A stretch of DNA of 64,000 nucleotides, taken from contig CM049321.1 of the NCBI GenBank assembly GCA_026874595.1, positions 13,969,479-14,033,478 of the forward strand, written 5' to 3'. Below, piece by piece: positions 1-11,646 of this stretch; the first letter of the stretch is position 1, and every line of letters begins with the position of its first letter. Below the pieces are notes generated by a model that worked only from the letters and a program-made list of their open reading frames with translations, ran no database searches and was not told the origin of the DNA. Origin of the DNA: Sipunculus nudus (taxonomy: Eukaryota > Annelida > Sipuncula > Golfingiida > Sipunculidae). The translations under genes and the position numbers were made by a program.

Positions 1-1472
1 CAAGAATGTTCCAACTAATGAAAATCACTAATTTGTAGAATTTTGCGTTTAATATTCATTGGCCGTTCATTGGATTTGTCTGGAGATAGATGAATTGAGA
101 GAATATGAAAAGATTGTTGTTTAATCTCTATTACATGGGCTTTTATTTAAGTAAAAAATGGGTTTAAAGACAACAGTTTTTGTAATAAGCATTGGCCACA
201 GGATATGGGGATATTGGGGTCAAGAGGGTGCAGTTAGTGAAAGACTTACTCATTTGCCCATTGAAGGGAAAGTCCCACTGACTAAATTTTGGCATGGTGT
301 TAAAAATGCATTACGCTTCTGAAGGATGTTTATGGCAAAGGTAGCCTTTGCCTGCTCGGGAAGGGAATGGGTTTGATTGCATATATTGTAGCTTCCTGTA
401 GCAGACGTCAGTTTATTAATCATGTTAATATTCAGACTGGTGTAACGATCTTAAATTTATATTGTGACCTTTCATAAAATGTTTGCAGTTTGTTTTGAAA
501 TTGAAAAAAAGATTATAGCAATTAGGTTCATCATTAGCGGTCAGTTGTTGAAGTGATAGAGTAAAATAGGGTTACATTGAGTTGTAAAGGAGGTTTACTG
601 CTGCCCTGATTCATTCATTGTGATATAAAGTAAAAAACTGTATCTGTATTGTTAGATGTCCTGTATTAATGCATTGACAATATATGACTTCGCAACTGTG
701 GCTTTTAATAATATTCACCTGCCTTCATGTAAGGCAAAACAATATTGGCCAGAAATCAGTTAATTGGTATTTGGTTGGTTGATCACAGCATTAAACCAAC
801 TATGGAGGCCTTTTCATAAGGCTAAAAAAAATTAAATGTCTGGTTCTTAGGCACCGTCCGCATCAATTTTAACTCTCCGCATCAAAAATTTGGATTTTGA
901 TTTTCATCTTTCAAGAAGATAGGATAATACAATTTTGATAAGATTTCCTTTGTTATGCAGTGCTTTTACCTGTTTAGCAAAAAAAAAAAATGTTATTTTC
1001 ACGCTTTTCCCTGATCATATGACATTTTATCAAAACATACAAAAATGGTAACAAATAAAATATCACCCGCAGCACTGATTTTTGAAAAATAGTGCCTTAG
1101 ATTCATACTATTTTTTGGGGGACTCACTTAAATTAGTTAAATTTTTAAAATTTTGGCAGATATGAATATGTATTTATACATATGTATTTGTACAGTATTT
1201 GATCAAATACATCAAATATTGAGATCAAATGCAAATACAAATACAAATATAATCATTTTCCACATCACATATACAAATATAAAAACAAATACATACCTCA
1301 ACTGTATTTAAATACAAATATGAAATACGTATATGACCCCCACCCTGTTCATTACTGATTATTCCTGAAGTCCAGTTATGTGTATAGTATTGTGTGTCGT
1401 ACACTCACTGAAGTATTGCAATATAACATAAGGTAATGTATCCTTAAATCCCCATTTGAATTGTATTTGCAG
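1..1472. other. DNAJC7 intron (5' part of window)
   Basis: No coding exon seen. Holds a MITE (819-1120) and an A/T-rich stretch at about 1165-1340 with many CAAATA words. The preceding DNAJC7 exons must lie before base 1. Confidence 0.6.
819..1120. mobile_element. MITE, family also at 8472-8810
   Basis: Begins AGGCTAAAAAAAATTAAATG then TGGTTCTTAGGCACCG, and ends with the rough inverse (AGTGCCTTAGATTCATAC then T-rich). The interior (GCATCAATTTTAA.., GCTTTTACCTGTTTAGCAAA) matches the copy at 8472-8810. The TIRs are degraded in this copy. Confidence 0.75.
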
Positions 1473-1591
1473 GCTGTGTGGTACCTGAATAAATGTATAG
1501 ACCAGGCGCCTACATGTCAAAAATACAAAATCCTCAAAGCCGAAGGCCTAGTCTTACTGAAGAGATACGACGAAGCTTTAGAGATAACAGT
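1473..1591 (+). CDS. DNAJC7: DNAJC7 exon (TPR; first in window)
   Basis: Acceptor TTTGCAG, donor GT|GTAAGT. Codes for [15 protein letters not shown].. to ..[10 protein letters not shown], a TPR helix pair. It ends two bases into a codon, completed by exon 2842-2995. Its last ~48 bases and donor are repeated three more times downstream (see 1544-1855); the first copy is used here because it keeps the phase. Confidence 0.93.
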
Positions 1592-4500
1592 GTAAGTAGA
1601 GATGTTTAATGCAAAAAATTGACCAATAAGGGTTAGTCTTACTGGAGAGATACGACGAAGCTTTAGAGATAACTGTAAGTAGAGATGTTTTAATTAAAAA
1701 AAATGACCAATAAGGGCTAGTCTTACTGAAGAGATATGACAAAGCTCTTCTAGATATTACAATGTAAGATGAGATGTTTAATGCCAAAGATTGACCAATA
1801 AGGCCTAGTCTTACTGAAGAGATACTACAAAGCTTTAGAGATAACAGTGTAAGTGGAGAACTAGAGATGTTGTGAAGGTTAATCCATTACATCAGTGATT
1901 GGTTGTTTTCTTTCAAAATTGATTAAATTGGTTGCATCTTTGTATAATGGATCACAAATGATTAAACAAATATTTGCAAGAGTCATATTATATTAAAAAA
2001 AAAGTGGCAAATAACATGAAAAAATAAACTTTCAGCAGCAGACAATCGTCAACAACTGGCTGTTATGCCAGTGACGTTTCAGCTGACATGAGACATTTTA
2101 ACTTGCGATCTGTAACTCTGTAATTCTGTAAGACCCTGCAGGTCTGTTTTTTGTTTGTCTACCATCCGAACAGGGGCAAGACCTCATGATGTTTATGATT
2201 ACTATGATAACATGATTAACAAGTCTTTTAGTGAATAGTGACCTATGCAGCATATTGTGTAGAAATATAGAATTTACTTAACATTATTCCTAATAATTGA
2301 TCATCATTGATTTTGTTTTCAATATTCAAACATGGTTATAGAACACATTCCAACCATTTTATTTTTATGCAAAAGATAATAGCTCATTCCATCTCAACTC
2401 AACTAATATAGAAATATGTCCCTGCAGCATCAGATTGTGGTAAAATTCTCTATATATATGTGCATTTACATCTATAAAAAACTGTAAGAACAGCAAAGAA
2501 TAAACACTGCAATAGTTTCCTGACCACAGTCCGTGCCAGGGTGGGGGCTACTCAACCTTTTTGATTTTCTCAGCATTTTCAAACATTCTTGATTATGGCA
2601 ATTTTGGAGCTACAATATTCAAAATCACAGAACGCATGTTTAGTATAAAAATTGAGTTGTTATAAATTCAGAGGTAATATTAAAGTTTGACTATTTGACC
2701 TACTTATGATTGAAGTATAAAATTTTCAAACACAAACATAACAGAGTATTCTGGAATTTTAATTCCAGCAAGATAGTATTTGAAAATTGGTTTGACATAG
2801 ATAATGGCATTGACTTGACCTTTATTTTATGTGTGTTACAGTGATATTCTTCAGCTGGATAGTATGAACGCAGATGCCCTCTATGTTAGAGGTTTGTGCT
2901 TGTACTATCAGGACAATATAGAGAAAGCGTACCAGCATTTCCAGAAAGTGTTACGCCTGGCACCAGATCACACTAAAGCCAGGAATGCCTTCAGGGTGAG
3001 TGTTCATAATGCTCTAAAAGCAGTTGTTACATAATAAAGAGAAGAAAAAATGGGACTGCCCAAAAGTGCCCACTTTATAGAGGTGCCCTATGTATGGAGG
3101 TGCCCACTAAGAGATTACTCCAATTTGGCTGGTTTAAACTTTGCCACCTAAAATTAAATCATTTTGGTGAATATTTAAGTTACGTTTTTGGTAAGATTTC
3201 TTGATTTCAGATCGAAGGGTGGTAAAATTACAGTAAACATTATTATAGATTCATGAAATATAATAGAAAATGGGTGATTATTCAGCCATGTTTTAATACA
3301 AATTCTGAAATTCAGATCAAAGGGTGATATTCTGCTGTTTAGCATTCTTTGTAAATTTTATTTATGTAAAATAAATTAGTTCTTGCTTGAAATATTATGA
3401 AGAATTAATAAAATGTGATATTCCTCAATTTTGACACTGTGCCCTCATACCATTCAAAACTTTGCTCATAGATGACCTTGTATGAATTATGGCTTATTCC
3501 TTCCATATTTAATAACAAAATGGTATATAGCATACAAAAGTAAGCATTTTACATAAATGGTACTGAGGGTCACAGTTTACCAGAACACTACTCGTGAATC
3601 TGACAAATATTTGTGACCTAAGGTTATGTCTGTTTATCCCACAATTTCACAAGACAAGACACTAATACTTTTAATCTGTGTTATATCAGTTTGGAAGAAT
3701 AGATAGTATGTAGAAGCTATTTGTCAAATGTTAACAAGCGAGATCCTTAAAACTGTTAATAAAACATAATAAACTTTTATTAAGTTTTGAAAGTTTAAGG
3801 GAATTGTATAATCATGTTATTGTGTTTATTCCTGGGGAATGTTTAAAGTGTATTGCTTTTTATCGCAGAAAGCCAAATTGTTACAAGCAAAGAAGGAGGA
3901 GGGTAACACAGCGTTCCGCAGTGGACGACTGGAAGAAGCGTACAACTTATACACAGATGCCCTTAACATTGATCCTCACAACATATTTGTCAACTCTAAA
4001 ATCTACTGCAATAGAGCCACAGTTCTATCCAAGGTAATTCCAGATGAAGATTGTTGGATATTATTTTCAGACAGTAAATAAATTGACGGTCTCTGATCAA
4101 AGCTCCCATAATGAATTTTGTACATGGAACGTGTGTCACAGATTAACTAATGCCACCATGTAGGGGTAATAATTAGTGGTGGGAGTCAGTTTCTTTTTCA
4201 TAATCGATCATCGGTTTGAGCAAACCGATCGATGATCGATTATTAATCAGTTCAGACAAATATAAAGAAATATGCAATTATCAGTGAAACTGTACTTTCT
4301 TAACCAAGCCCGCATGTCTTAGTAATTCTACCTTAAGAAAAGAAATTTTTGCCTTTTTTTTATATTTTCCTATTATCAGTAGTATATGCTTTTCAAAATT
4401 TCCTTTTTAATTATTTATAATAATCAAGAATTAAACCACAATCCAGGACATCTACTTGTTTCATAGATGTGGAGAATTTATGGAGCATTTTAACGCCATA

Positions 4501-7500
4501 CCGCCCATATTGTGCAATGTACATCTCGTTACAAAACTCCCTGCTAATTCTGTAGCTCCCTGCCAGTTCACAGAGGTTTATCAAGTCCTCCGTTCTTGCA
4601 TCTACCGTGTTATACTCAGTTACATACGGAAGTTATTTGGGAATAAAGACCCATAATGTGAAGTGTGAAATGTTGTAAAAAATCGAAGAATAATTCAATA
4701 AGAAGTCAATAACCCATTGAGCTAAATTATTTAGATGTTGCACCTTTGTGTGCATTGGGCCATTTGCTTTTCTTCACAGGTGAGGTATCTTCACTCAGCA
4801 AGGTACCCTCAGCAAGGTGTTTACATTCTGTAAATTTGGATCAGTTTGTATTAGCTCGGTGGGTTATTGACAGCTAGCCACTGAGCATTTATGGTGCACA
4901 CATTCCTCAGATCAAATGTTATTATTCTGACACAAAATGATCTGACTTTTGAACTTTTAATGATTATTTTTTTTTGTATTATGCCATTGGAACAATAACT
5001 CAAGAGTCTGACCACAAACATCTAGTAAGGTTTCAAAAACTTAGGGCTATGTGAAAGCCCTCTATGGGATGAAAGGGAATGGCACCCACACTGTGATTTC
5101 TATATTGGATGCTTACAATCAAGTTTAACAATTCAGTGATTCATATGAACTTTTCAATCTAAATATAAAAAATTATTTATGTGCAATCTACACCTGTATT
5201 GTGTTTAATTGATGCAACTGATGGGTCTCTTGTACAGTTTTATTATTGTACTTTGTTTTTTTGTAGCTGAAGAAGACTGATGAGGCTATCAGTGACTGTT
5301 CCCAGGCCATTAAGCTTGATGATACATACCTGAAAGCTTACATGAGGAGGGCACGATGGTTAGTATTAGCAACTCTCATGCTTTACATTCAAATTATGAG
5401 GCATAAACAGACTTGGTATGAAGAAGCTAGTTGTTAAGACATTGATATGAATGTCCCAAGTTTGATCCTGATAGAACCAGAGATGGGGAGATGGGTGACG
5501 AAAATCTCAGTCAAGTTCCAGTTTGAAATATAACAAGTACTGTAGGCCCTGCTTTGAGTGACCAACCTTTCTGCTGTAGAAACATGGTTTATAATTGTTG
5601 GTGGTTGTTTAATCTGGAGCTGTCAAAATTGGTAAATATTTGCAATTTAATACAGTTTCAAGAGTCAGGGTAATCTGAGTGATAATCAGAGAAATTATCA
5701 AATTATTGTGAACAGTACTGGTAGTGTTATATTTCTTTTACGCTTCATTAAACTTTGAAATAAAGATTGCTGTTTTCATAAAATATGTTATTCACCAAAC
5801 TTTTCATATACAAAAAGTAAGTTGACCATCCATGTCAGTCGACTTTTCACAGTCATTTGCTTACTGAAACAGTCGTACTTGTAATATAAGTCGCAGCTGG
5901 GGGCCCTGAAGAACAAAATTCAGTGCAGAACCTGTGACCAGCAGATGGCTGCTTGTCTAAAACGGCTGTTGTTTTTGCTCATTCTTAAATCACATGTAAA
6001 CAGAAAAACCATTGTTATATGATATGATTATTAACTAAGCACCCAAATTCACTTTGATGATCATTGGAGACAACAGTCTCCCAAAGCATTTTTGTGACAC
6101 CTGATTGACTCCCCAGTGTACCCTGGTGGTAAAAAACCTAACCAGAAGTGCTCAAAGGGGTGGCCATTTGCAATTTCCAGTTCAGAAGTGCAGTAAATGA
6201 GCAGCCAGTTCCCTTTTAATCTTCCTTATTGCTGTCATCCAACAACACTTCCGATGTGTAAACAAAACATGTTTCTCATATCATTAGACCCTCGAGTTGA
6301 CAGTGTATTTTAGTAAAATAAAGTGAGATACTGTCAAACACGATCCATGAAGTCACGCAAAATTAGATATTGTGTTACTAAAAATAGAACCTGAATGCGG
6401 TTTCATTTTCATTGATTCAAACTAGGTGAAGTGTATTTGGTACATCTAGATAGTTACGACAGGGCAAATTCCGTCTTGGTCTATCAAATGAAGTTTTATA
6501 TTCAGTGTGCAATATAACCCCCCCCCCCCCCCCCACCCACTAGATCTGAATAGCTTTCTCACTATTTTTAGCATGTTCAGCAATTATACCAGTCACGTGA
6601 AAATTTACCCACAAAAATTAAAATAAGGAATCAACAGTTCTCAATCCATAGTGAATTTCGTGAAAGTATAAAAAATATAACCTTCTGTTTGTGACTATCA
6701 TACATGTTTAATAATCTTTATTTTGAAATTTCTACATTGAACTTCTTTTAAATCTTAAATTTCCAGAATTTATTTCTACATACTTTCACTTATAAATTGT
6801 TACATTAATGTATGGTGTTTTATGTAAATATAGTTACATGGACACAGAGCAATATGAAGAAGCTGTGAGAGACTATGAAAAAATATACCAGATGGATCGC
6901 ACACGAAACAACAAAGAAATGTTACAGAATGCCAAACTAGAACTGAAGAAAAGCAAAAGGAAAGATTACTACAAGATTCTCGGTGTCAGCAAGACAGCTG
7001 GTGAAGACGAGATTAAGAAGGCCTACAAGAAACGAGCCTTGCTCCACCATCCAGGTGTGTATGATTGGGGGTTTAACAATGCATCAAATATTAATATAAA
7101 TCAATACATTAAACTGAAACCCCTTCATTAAATTGTAATCAATTCTGAGCCTCCAAAATTATTCATTTTGATTATTATTTTTTTGCACATACCACTTCGA
7201 ATCCCTCTATGAGGTGTCATTTATGAGGAAGCTTGCTGCGTCATCAAGAAATTTTATAAAGAATATGGCCAAGTCTGCACTGTAAAATTTGCTTGTTTTT
7301 TTGCTCACCAGTTGACACCCACACTAGCAAAGAAACAAAAATGGTGGGAAAAAAAGAACGGAGAGATCACTATATCATTCCTTTACTCTAAAAAATGAAA
7401 GAACATCCATTGTGGTGAAATATTTACTCTTTCTAAAATAAAAGTCTGAAATTTATTTATGAAAGAATAATTGAACCGAGAATCAATTGGAAGACAAAGA

Positions 7501-10500
7501 ATTGTTAGTTAAATTGATTCAAAGGCCTCTCACAATTCACAGGTCTTGTGTACATATATTATTTTTATTACATAGTGAACAAATTTTGTGTCAAAATCAA
7601 AGGAACCAACAGAAAATCTGTGGTTTGAACATTTAATTTAAACAGGATTACAAGCCACATTGGCTAATAGAGCAGCTCTCCTGAACTGAGGTTCAACAGA
7701 AATATGTCTTTACTTTATAAATTTTTATGTTTCATGACTTTTATTTTGTGAGGTCAGTCAACTGTGTATATACAAAAGGTTCCTTACAAAGACTCATTTT
7801 GCTGAAATATAACTTTCCAGAGTGTTTTTATATGTCTATCTGTGACGGGACATATCATGGTATACCAACCATCCATCCGTCTGTCCGTCCATTAACTTTT
7901 AGTGTCGATGCGATAACTTACAGGGACTTTGATAAATTTTCATGGAACTCATTATACCTATTAAGTAACCAGTAGATTATCTTGCCCGACTTTGATTATG
8001 AGCAAAGTCCGCTCATATTTAATAAGGCCAGAGGTCACTCGCTACTTTGTGGTGTCGCTGCAATAACTTACTCGGAATATGATGGATTTTTATAAAACTC
8101 AGCAGAAATATTAATTAATAGAATAGAAATACAAATAAGTTTGAATTCCTCATATCTAATGAGGCCAGAGGTCACCAGACTTTGTGGCACCACCCAGACT
8201 TACCAAAAATCTGATGGATTTTCATATAATTCCTGATGAGTATTAACCAATACAGTTTCTCACCTGACTTACATTCTCAGTGTAATCATGCATATTTAAT
8301 GAGGTCAGAGGTCACAAAACATGCAACAGGCGTATGATACACCATTTACGTTGCTCTTGTTGTTTATCTATTCAACATTTTAACAAATGGTATTCTTGAT
8401 GAACAGAAGCTCACTTTAGGGGCTTCTCTGTAGGATGGTCTAGTCGGACTACCAGTAAACTACTTTTTGTAAGGCCAAAAAAAATAAAAGGTATGGTTCT
8501 TGGGCACCGCCCGCATCAATTTTAAACCCCAGCATCAAAAATTTTTATTTTGATTTTCAATAGAAACTCAACAATTTTGTGTTGCAACCGCTCGGACATT
8601 TCTTTCAAGGAGATAAAATCATACAATTACCTTTTTTATGTAGGGCTTTTACTTGTTTAGCAAAATAAATCTGTTATTATCATGCTTTTCCCTAATCATT
8701 TGTCATTTTTATCAAAACATAACAAAAAATTAAAAATAAAAAAACGCCTGCCCACATTGATTTCTGAAAAAAAGTGCCTGAGAACCATACCTTTTTTTTA
8801 TTTTGGCCTAAGTTAAGTATTTTGATTTTTAATTTGACATGTGACAGTGACATGTAATAATTACAGAAGTCATATGCTTTACAATTGGCCATAAAATTGA
8901 AATATATGCTGCAATCTGGTATATATTATCAGATTTCACTTTGTCCATCCCTCTGTTCAACCAGTGAGATGTCAGCGGGGCACATTCTGCAACCTTTACA
9001 GTTACGTTTCAGTTTATTTTATGTTTATGACATTGTGATGTCTTCAAATATATTTGATATTGAGTCACTCTCACATCATCAACCTGATATATTGACATAA
9101 CCCATATTATTATTTGAACTTTATTCATACCAGTAAGGTCTCCACCTGTTTCTGCGACTGTACCTAGCAAAGTGAAAACATAAACTGAACTTACAGTTGA
9201 AATTACAATGACACTGTTGTTTATATTGTCTCGGATCAAAATGACACTGTTGTTTATATTGTCTCGGATCAAAAGTTATGGTTTGTTAAATTAAAAAAAA
9301 AAAACATACATTTGAAATTAGGAAGAAAAAAATTGATATTTGTCAGTTGGCTTTTACTCAGCATGGAGAGTGTGGGTTCATAAAGCTTACAATAAATTTC
9401 ACATTACTCTCCACGCAGATCGCCATGCCCATGCAACAGATGAGGTCAAGAAGGAAGAAGAGAAGAAATTCAAAGAAATCGGTGAAGCCTATACAGTACT
9501 CTCCGATCAGAAGAAGAAAATGAGATACGACTCTGGTCAGGATCTGGATGACATGGACGGAGGCTTTTCAGGTAAGGCATCACCAGCGGTCTGTTTGTCA
9601 CAAATATTTTTCGTGCTTGTGTACAAAGGTTGTTTTTAATGTCACATGGTTCATTTGAATGCTAATGTTCCAATTAAATTCAGTGCAAATCTGAATGTGA
9701 TTAAGTATTATGATTACGTACAGTAGAGCATAGTTATCCAAAAAGCTCAGGGGTCAAGGTTTTTTGTTAAGATAAAAGATTGTTCAGATAAATGTTTCTA
9801 CAGGATTCAGCATGATGTCCTACCTGCGGCACTGGCCTTTTCCAGAGAAGATGGATGTAATTAATGTCATTTAAACCTAGTCCAAAATAAATGTTTGAAA
9901 CAACCTTGTTTAAGCTTTCCAAGCAAGTTTTCCATCAATTTAATCAAATTATCATGTAAAATACATTGAAATTATTGCTTATTGGCCCAGAAAAATCATG
10001 ATTCAATTCAGTGTTGCATATATTTTCATTGTTTAGATTTCAGATTAACGACTTAAATTTGGGTTCTCAGTTTTCAGTATCAGATAACAATTTTTTCCGA
10101 TAAATGGTGTTCGGATTAAAGATGCTCTACTGTATTATGAACAATGTTCATGTTATTCAGATGCCAATATGAATGCAATAAGATATTATGGCAATGCCAG
10201 TGCCCATGCAGGGCTGCTAATTACTCTTATATTTTTCCTTTATTTTCTCATGAAACTAGGCTCCCATAATTTCATATATTTTCAAAAATTCAGGCCATGA
10301 TCTCCTATATTTCGTATATTTTCTTGCACTGCACCATCATATTTTGATAAAACTTTTATAATAACTGATATATAAACCTGTTGTTGTTGACAACATGCAG
10401 CTCTCTTGTAGTGCTGCATGTCCATGTTATTGATGCTGTCATACCAGATTTCAGTTTAAATCTGTATACATGTATTGTAATGAATAACTTAGTTGATGGA

Positions 10501-10958
10501 TAGGGTGAAAGATTGAATAGTTGTGACATGCTTCTCAATAAATATTTTTTTGATAATTTTTCTGAGGTTGCACTTTATAAATACATTTTCATTTGAAAAT
10601 TTGATGTACCAAGCTGTGCAATTAAAAGTACATACAGTGGAATATGATATGTTGTGCGGATTCATTGTCACAGGTTATCAGCTGAGCTACATATCATTGT
10701 TCACTTGGTTTTTTAAATGCTTCATACATCATGAAGTTGTAATCTATATCTCTTTTTTGAAATACATATTGTTTAGGATGAAATAGAAAAGTATAGACTT
10801 GATAACTTCTCATTGTAGATATTGACCCTAACAGCATCTTCCAAGCATTTTTCGGTGGTCCTGGTGGATTTTCGTATGGCGGTGGCCCGGGTATGGGAGG
10901 AAATTTTGGTGGAGCTAGTGGAGGATTTCCAGGAGGATTTACGTTCCAGTTTGGATAA
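1473..10958 (+). CDS. DNAJC7: DNAJC7 (TPR2) co-chaperone, 3' seven exons
   Basis: Exons 1473-1591, 2842-2995, 3869-4033, 5267-5358, 6834-7054, 9419-9571 and 10819-10958 have AG/GT borders and join in phase to about 347 codons ending in TAA. The product reads as TPR repeats ([34 protein letters not shown]), then a J domain ([20 protein letters not shown], with HPD across the exon 5/6 junction), then [12 protein letters not shown] and a Gly/Phe-rich tail ending FTFQFG. This is the DNAJC7/TPR2 order. Family members are cytosolic Hsp70/Hsp90 co-chaperones whose TPRs bind the chaperone C-termini and whose J domain stimulates Hsp70 ATPase. The human protein is 494 residues (recalled), so about 150 N-terminal residues lie outside the window. 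Every exon is open and conserved, so the gene looks functional. Introns carry several MITEs. Confidence 0.96.
1544..1855 (+). repeat. four tandem copies of an exon end plus splice donor
   Basis: A unit of about 84 bp begins at 1544, 1628, 1712 and 1800. Each holds the last ~48 bases of the DNAJC7 exon (AAGG.CTAGTCTTACTG...), its donor (GTAAG) and ~35 bp of intron. Copies 2-4 are slightly mutated (copy 2 lost bases before the donor, copy 3 is the most diverged). Only copy 1 is attached to the acceptor-bearing exon. Confidence 0.9.
2842..2995 (+). CDS. DNAJC7: DNAJC7 exon (TPR)
   Basis: Acceptor GTTACAG and donor AGG|GTGAGT. Codes for [17 protein letters not shown].. to ..[12 protein letters not shown], closely matching the family TPR with the [10 protein letters not shown] core. 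One leading base plus 51 codons, ending in phase 0. Confidence 0.95.
2996..3868. other. DNAJC7 intron
   Basis: AT-rich intron with no further exon, RNA or clear element seen. Confidence 0.6.
3869..4033 (+). CDS. DNAJC7: DNAJC7 exon (TPR)
   Basis: Acceptor TATCGCAG, donor AAG|GTAATT. 55 whole codons from [13 protein letters not shown] to [12 protein letters not shown], giving the TPR with the YCNRA signature seen in DNAJC7 and other Hsp90-binding TPR proteins. Confidence 0.95.
4034..5266. other. DNAJC7 intron with a hairpin
   Basis: No exon seen. An imperfect hairpin at 4201-4243 (TAATCGATCATCGGTTTG against CAAACCGAT..GATCGATTA) is the only structured element noted. Confidence 0.55.
4201..4243. 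repeat. AT-rich hairpin
   Basis: An 18-base left arm pairs with the right arm apart from an extra CGAT on the right; the loop is about 3 bases. Could be a MITE remnant or a simple palindrome. Confidence 0.6.
5267..5358 (+). CDS. DNAJC7: DNAJC7 exon (TPR)
   Basis: Acceptor TTTTTGTAG, donor GATG|GTTAGT. Codes for [17 protein letters not shown].. to ..LKAYMRRAR plus two bases of a Cys codon. The donor GTTAGT is weaker than the others, but the phase joins exactly to the next exon (..RRARC-YMDTEQ..). Confidence 0.95.
5359..6833. other. DNAJC7 intron; right part duplicated
   Basis: From about 6163 to 7653 (including the exon at 6834) the sequence is repeated at 52805-54250. A C-run lies at about 6518-6532, and a matching C-run occurs in the copy near 53175. 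Confidence 0.7.
6834..7054 (+). CDS. DNAJC7: DNAJC7 exon (last TPR and start of J domain)
   Basis: Acceptor AATATAG, donor CCAG|GTGTGT. Codes for [19 protein letters not shown].. through [16 protein letters not shown] and [13 protein letters not shown]. The Asp of the HPD motif, which is needed to stimulate Hsp70, is split over the intron (G|AT). A copy of this exon and its flanks lies at 53476-53696. Confidence 0.97.
7860..8335. repeat. diverged ~145-bp tandem monomers with AGGTCAC word
   Basis: About three units, each with a GATGGATTTT/GATAAATTTT..CATATAA..CTC block, then AATGAGGCCAGAGGTCAC. Starts of similar blocks fall near 7902, 8054 and 8190. Related in design to the monomers at 57130-58080. 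Confidence 0.6.
8472..8810. mobile_element. MITE with ~36-bp terminal inverted repeats
   Basis: Left end AGGCCAAAAAAAATAAAAGG then TATGGTTCTTGGGCAC. The right end is its near-exact inverse (GTGCCTGAGAACCATACC then T-rich then TTTTGGCCT). No coding capacity. Second copy at 819-1120. Confidence 0.85.
9208..9273. repeat. 33-bp direct tandem duplication
   Basis: ATGACACTGTTGTTTATATT followed by GTCTCGGATCAAA occurs twice back to back with no change, indicating a recent event. Confidence 0.9.
9419..9571 (+). CDS. DNAJC7: DNAJC7 exon (end of J domain)
   Basis: Acceptor CCACGCAG, donor TCAG|GTAAGG. Completes HPD and continues [20 protein letters not shown], then AYTVLSD and [16 protein letters not shown]. 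This is helices III-IV of the J domain and the start of the linker. Confidence 0.96.
9572..10818. other. DNAJC7 last intron
   Basis: Holds the pogo-like MITE at 9721-10132. Nothing else was recognised; the short ORFs on both strands look like chance. Confidence 0.55.
9721..10132. mobile_element. pogo/Tc1-like MITE
   Basis: CAGTAGAGCAT at the left and ATGCTCTACTG at the right form TIRs flanked by TA on both sides, as expected for Tc1/mariner-pogo insertions. The interior also has inverted similarity (TTATCC../..GGATTAAAG). No transposase. A related start occurs near 63795. Confidence 0.75.
10819..10958 (+). CDS. DNAJC7: DNAJC7 terminal exon (Gly/Phe tail, stop)
   Basis: Acceptor CATTGTAG. 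Codes for [18 protein letters not shown], then a Gly-rich run ending FTFQFG and TAA at 10956-10958. The [14 protein letters not shown] block and the FQFG end are family hallmarks. The A-rich stretch just after the stop begins the 3' UTR. Confidence 0.95.
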
Positions 10959-11646
10959 ATTGCAAAAAAAAAATATGATTAGGAAATAACACCTTAGCAA
11001 AGGAATCAAACTGTACAAATCTGGTCCGTGGATGAAAATCTTTTTCCCTACCCTCCGACTGGTGCAGTCATAACAGTTTTGAGCGATGATTGAACTGCTG
11101 CAATGGCTAGTTTATGCTATTATCTTTAATGCATTCTAAAGGTTTGCCAAATCATTTGTTAGCAGAAATGCCACTTTCAAATGTACATCTTAATTTATGC
11201 ACCTGCATTGGGTGCCATTGGTGCTCATGCAATCATCAGAACAGTTTACCAATTTACATGTTATGTTAATTACACTGTGTAACGATCATGTGGGTCAGGA
11301 CCAGCATTTCTGAACACTGAAACCGAGCCAGATGTATAAGTCGTAAGCTTAGTTGATTTTTTGCCCCATTTAACTATTTATATATTTGTAGGTGTTTTAA
11401 TTTACCTGATGTCTATGTCAGCTTTTCACAAAGGTCCGTTTTCCCCTTTTTATTTCCCTATTGCAAAAAGAAAGATGACATTGCATTTATTATAGGTTCT
11501 AGGAAGGGAATACAGATGGATTTGTTATAATTTTATTTTAATATATTTGATTATTTAAATGCCTGTCAGTGTAATTTAGCCTTTTTTTGGACTGTTAATT
11601 AGGAATTGGTACCAAAGAACACCATGTAACTATGAATACATGACTT
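10959..11646 (+). other. DNAJC7 3' UTR and downstream DNA
   Basis: Follows the stop codon at 10956-10958. I did not find a convincing AATAAA signal, so the transcript end is not placed. No other feature. Confidence 0.4.

Larger units (their letters stand above)
7055..9418. other. DNAJC7 intron with monomer repeats and a MITE
   Basis: Contains the end of the duplicated block (to about 7653), tandem monomers at 7860-8335, a MITE at 8472-8810 and a 33-bp direct duplication at 9208-9273. Confidence 0.65.

Noticed and set aside
1578-1787. - strand ORF with internal repeats
   Set aside because: Antisense of the duplicated exon ends and donors of DNAJC7.
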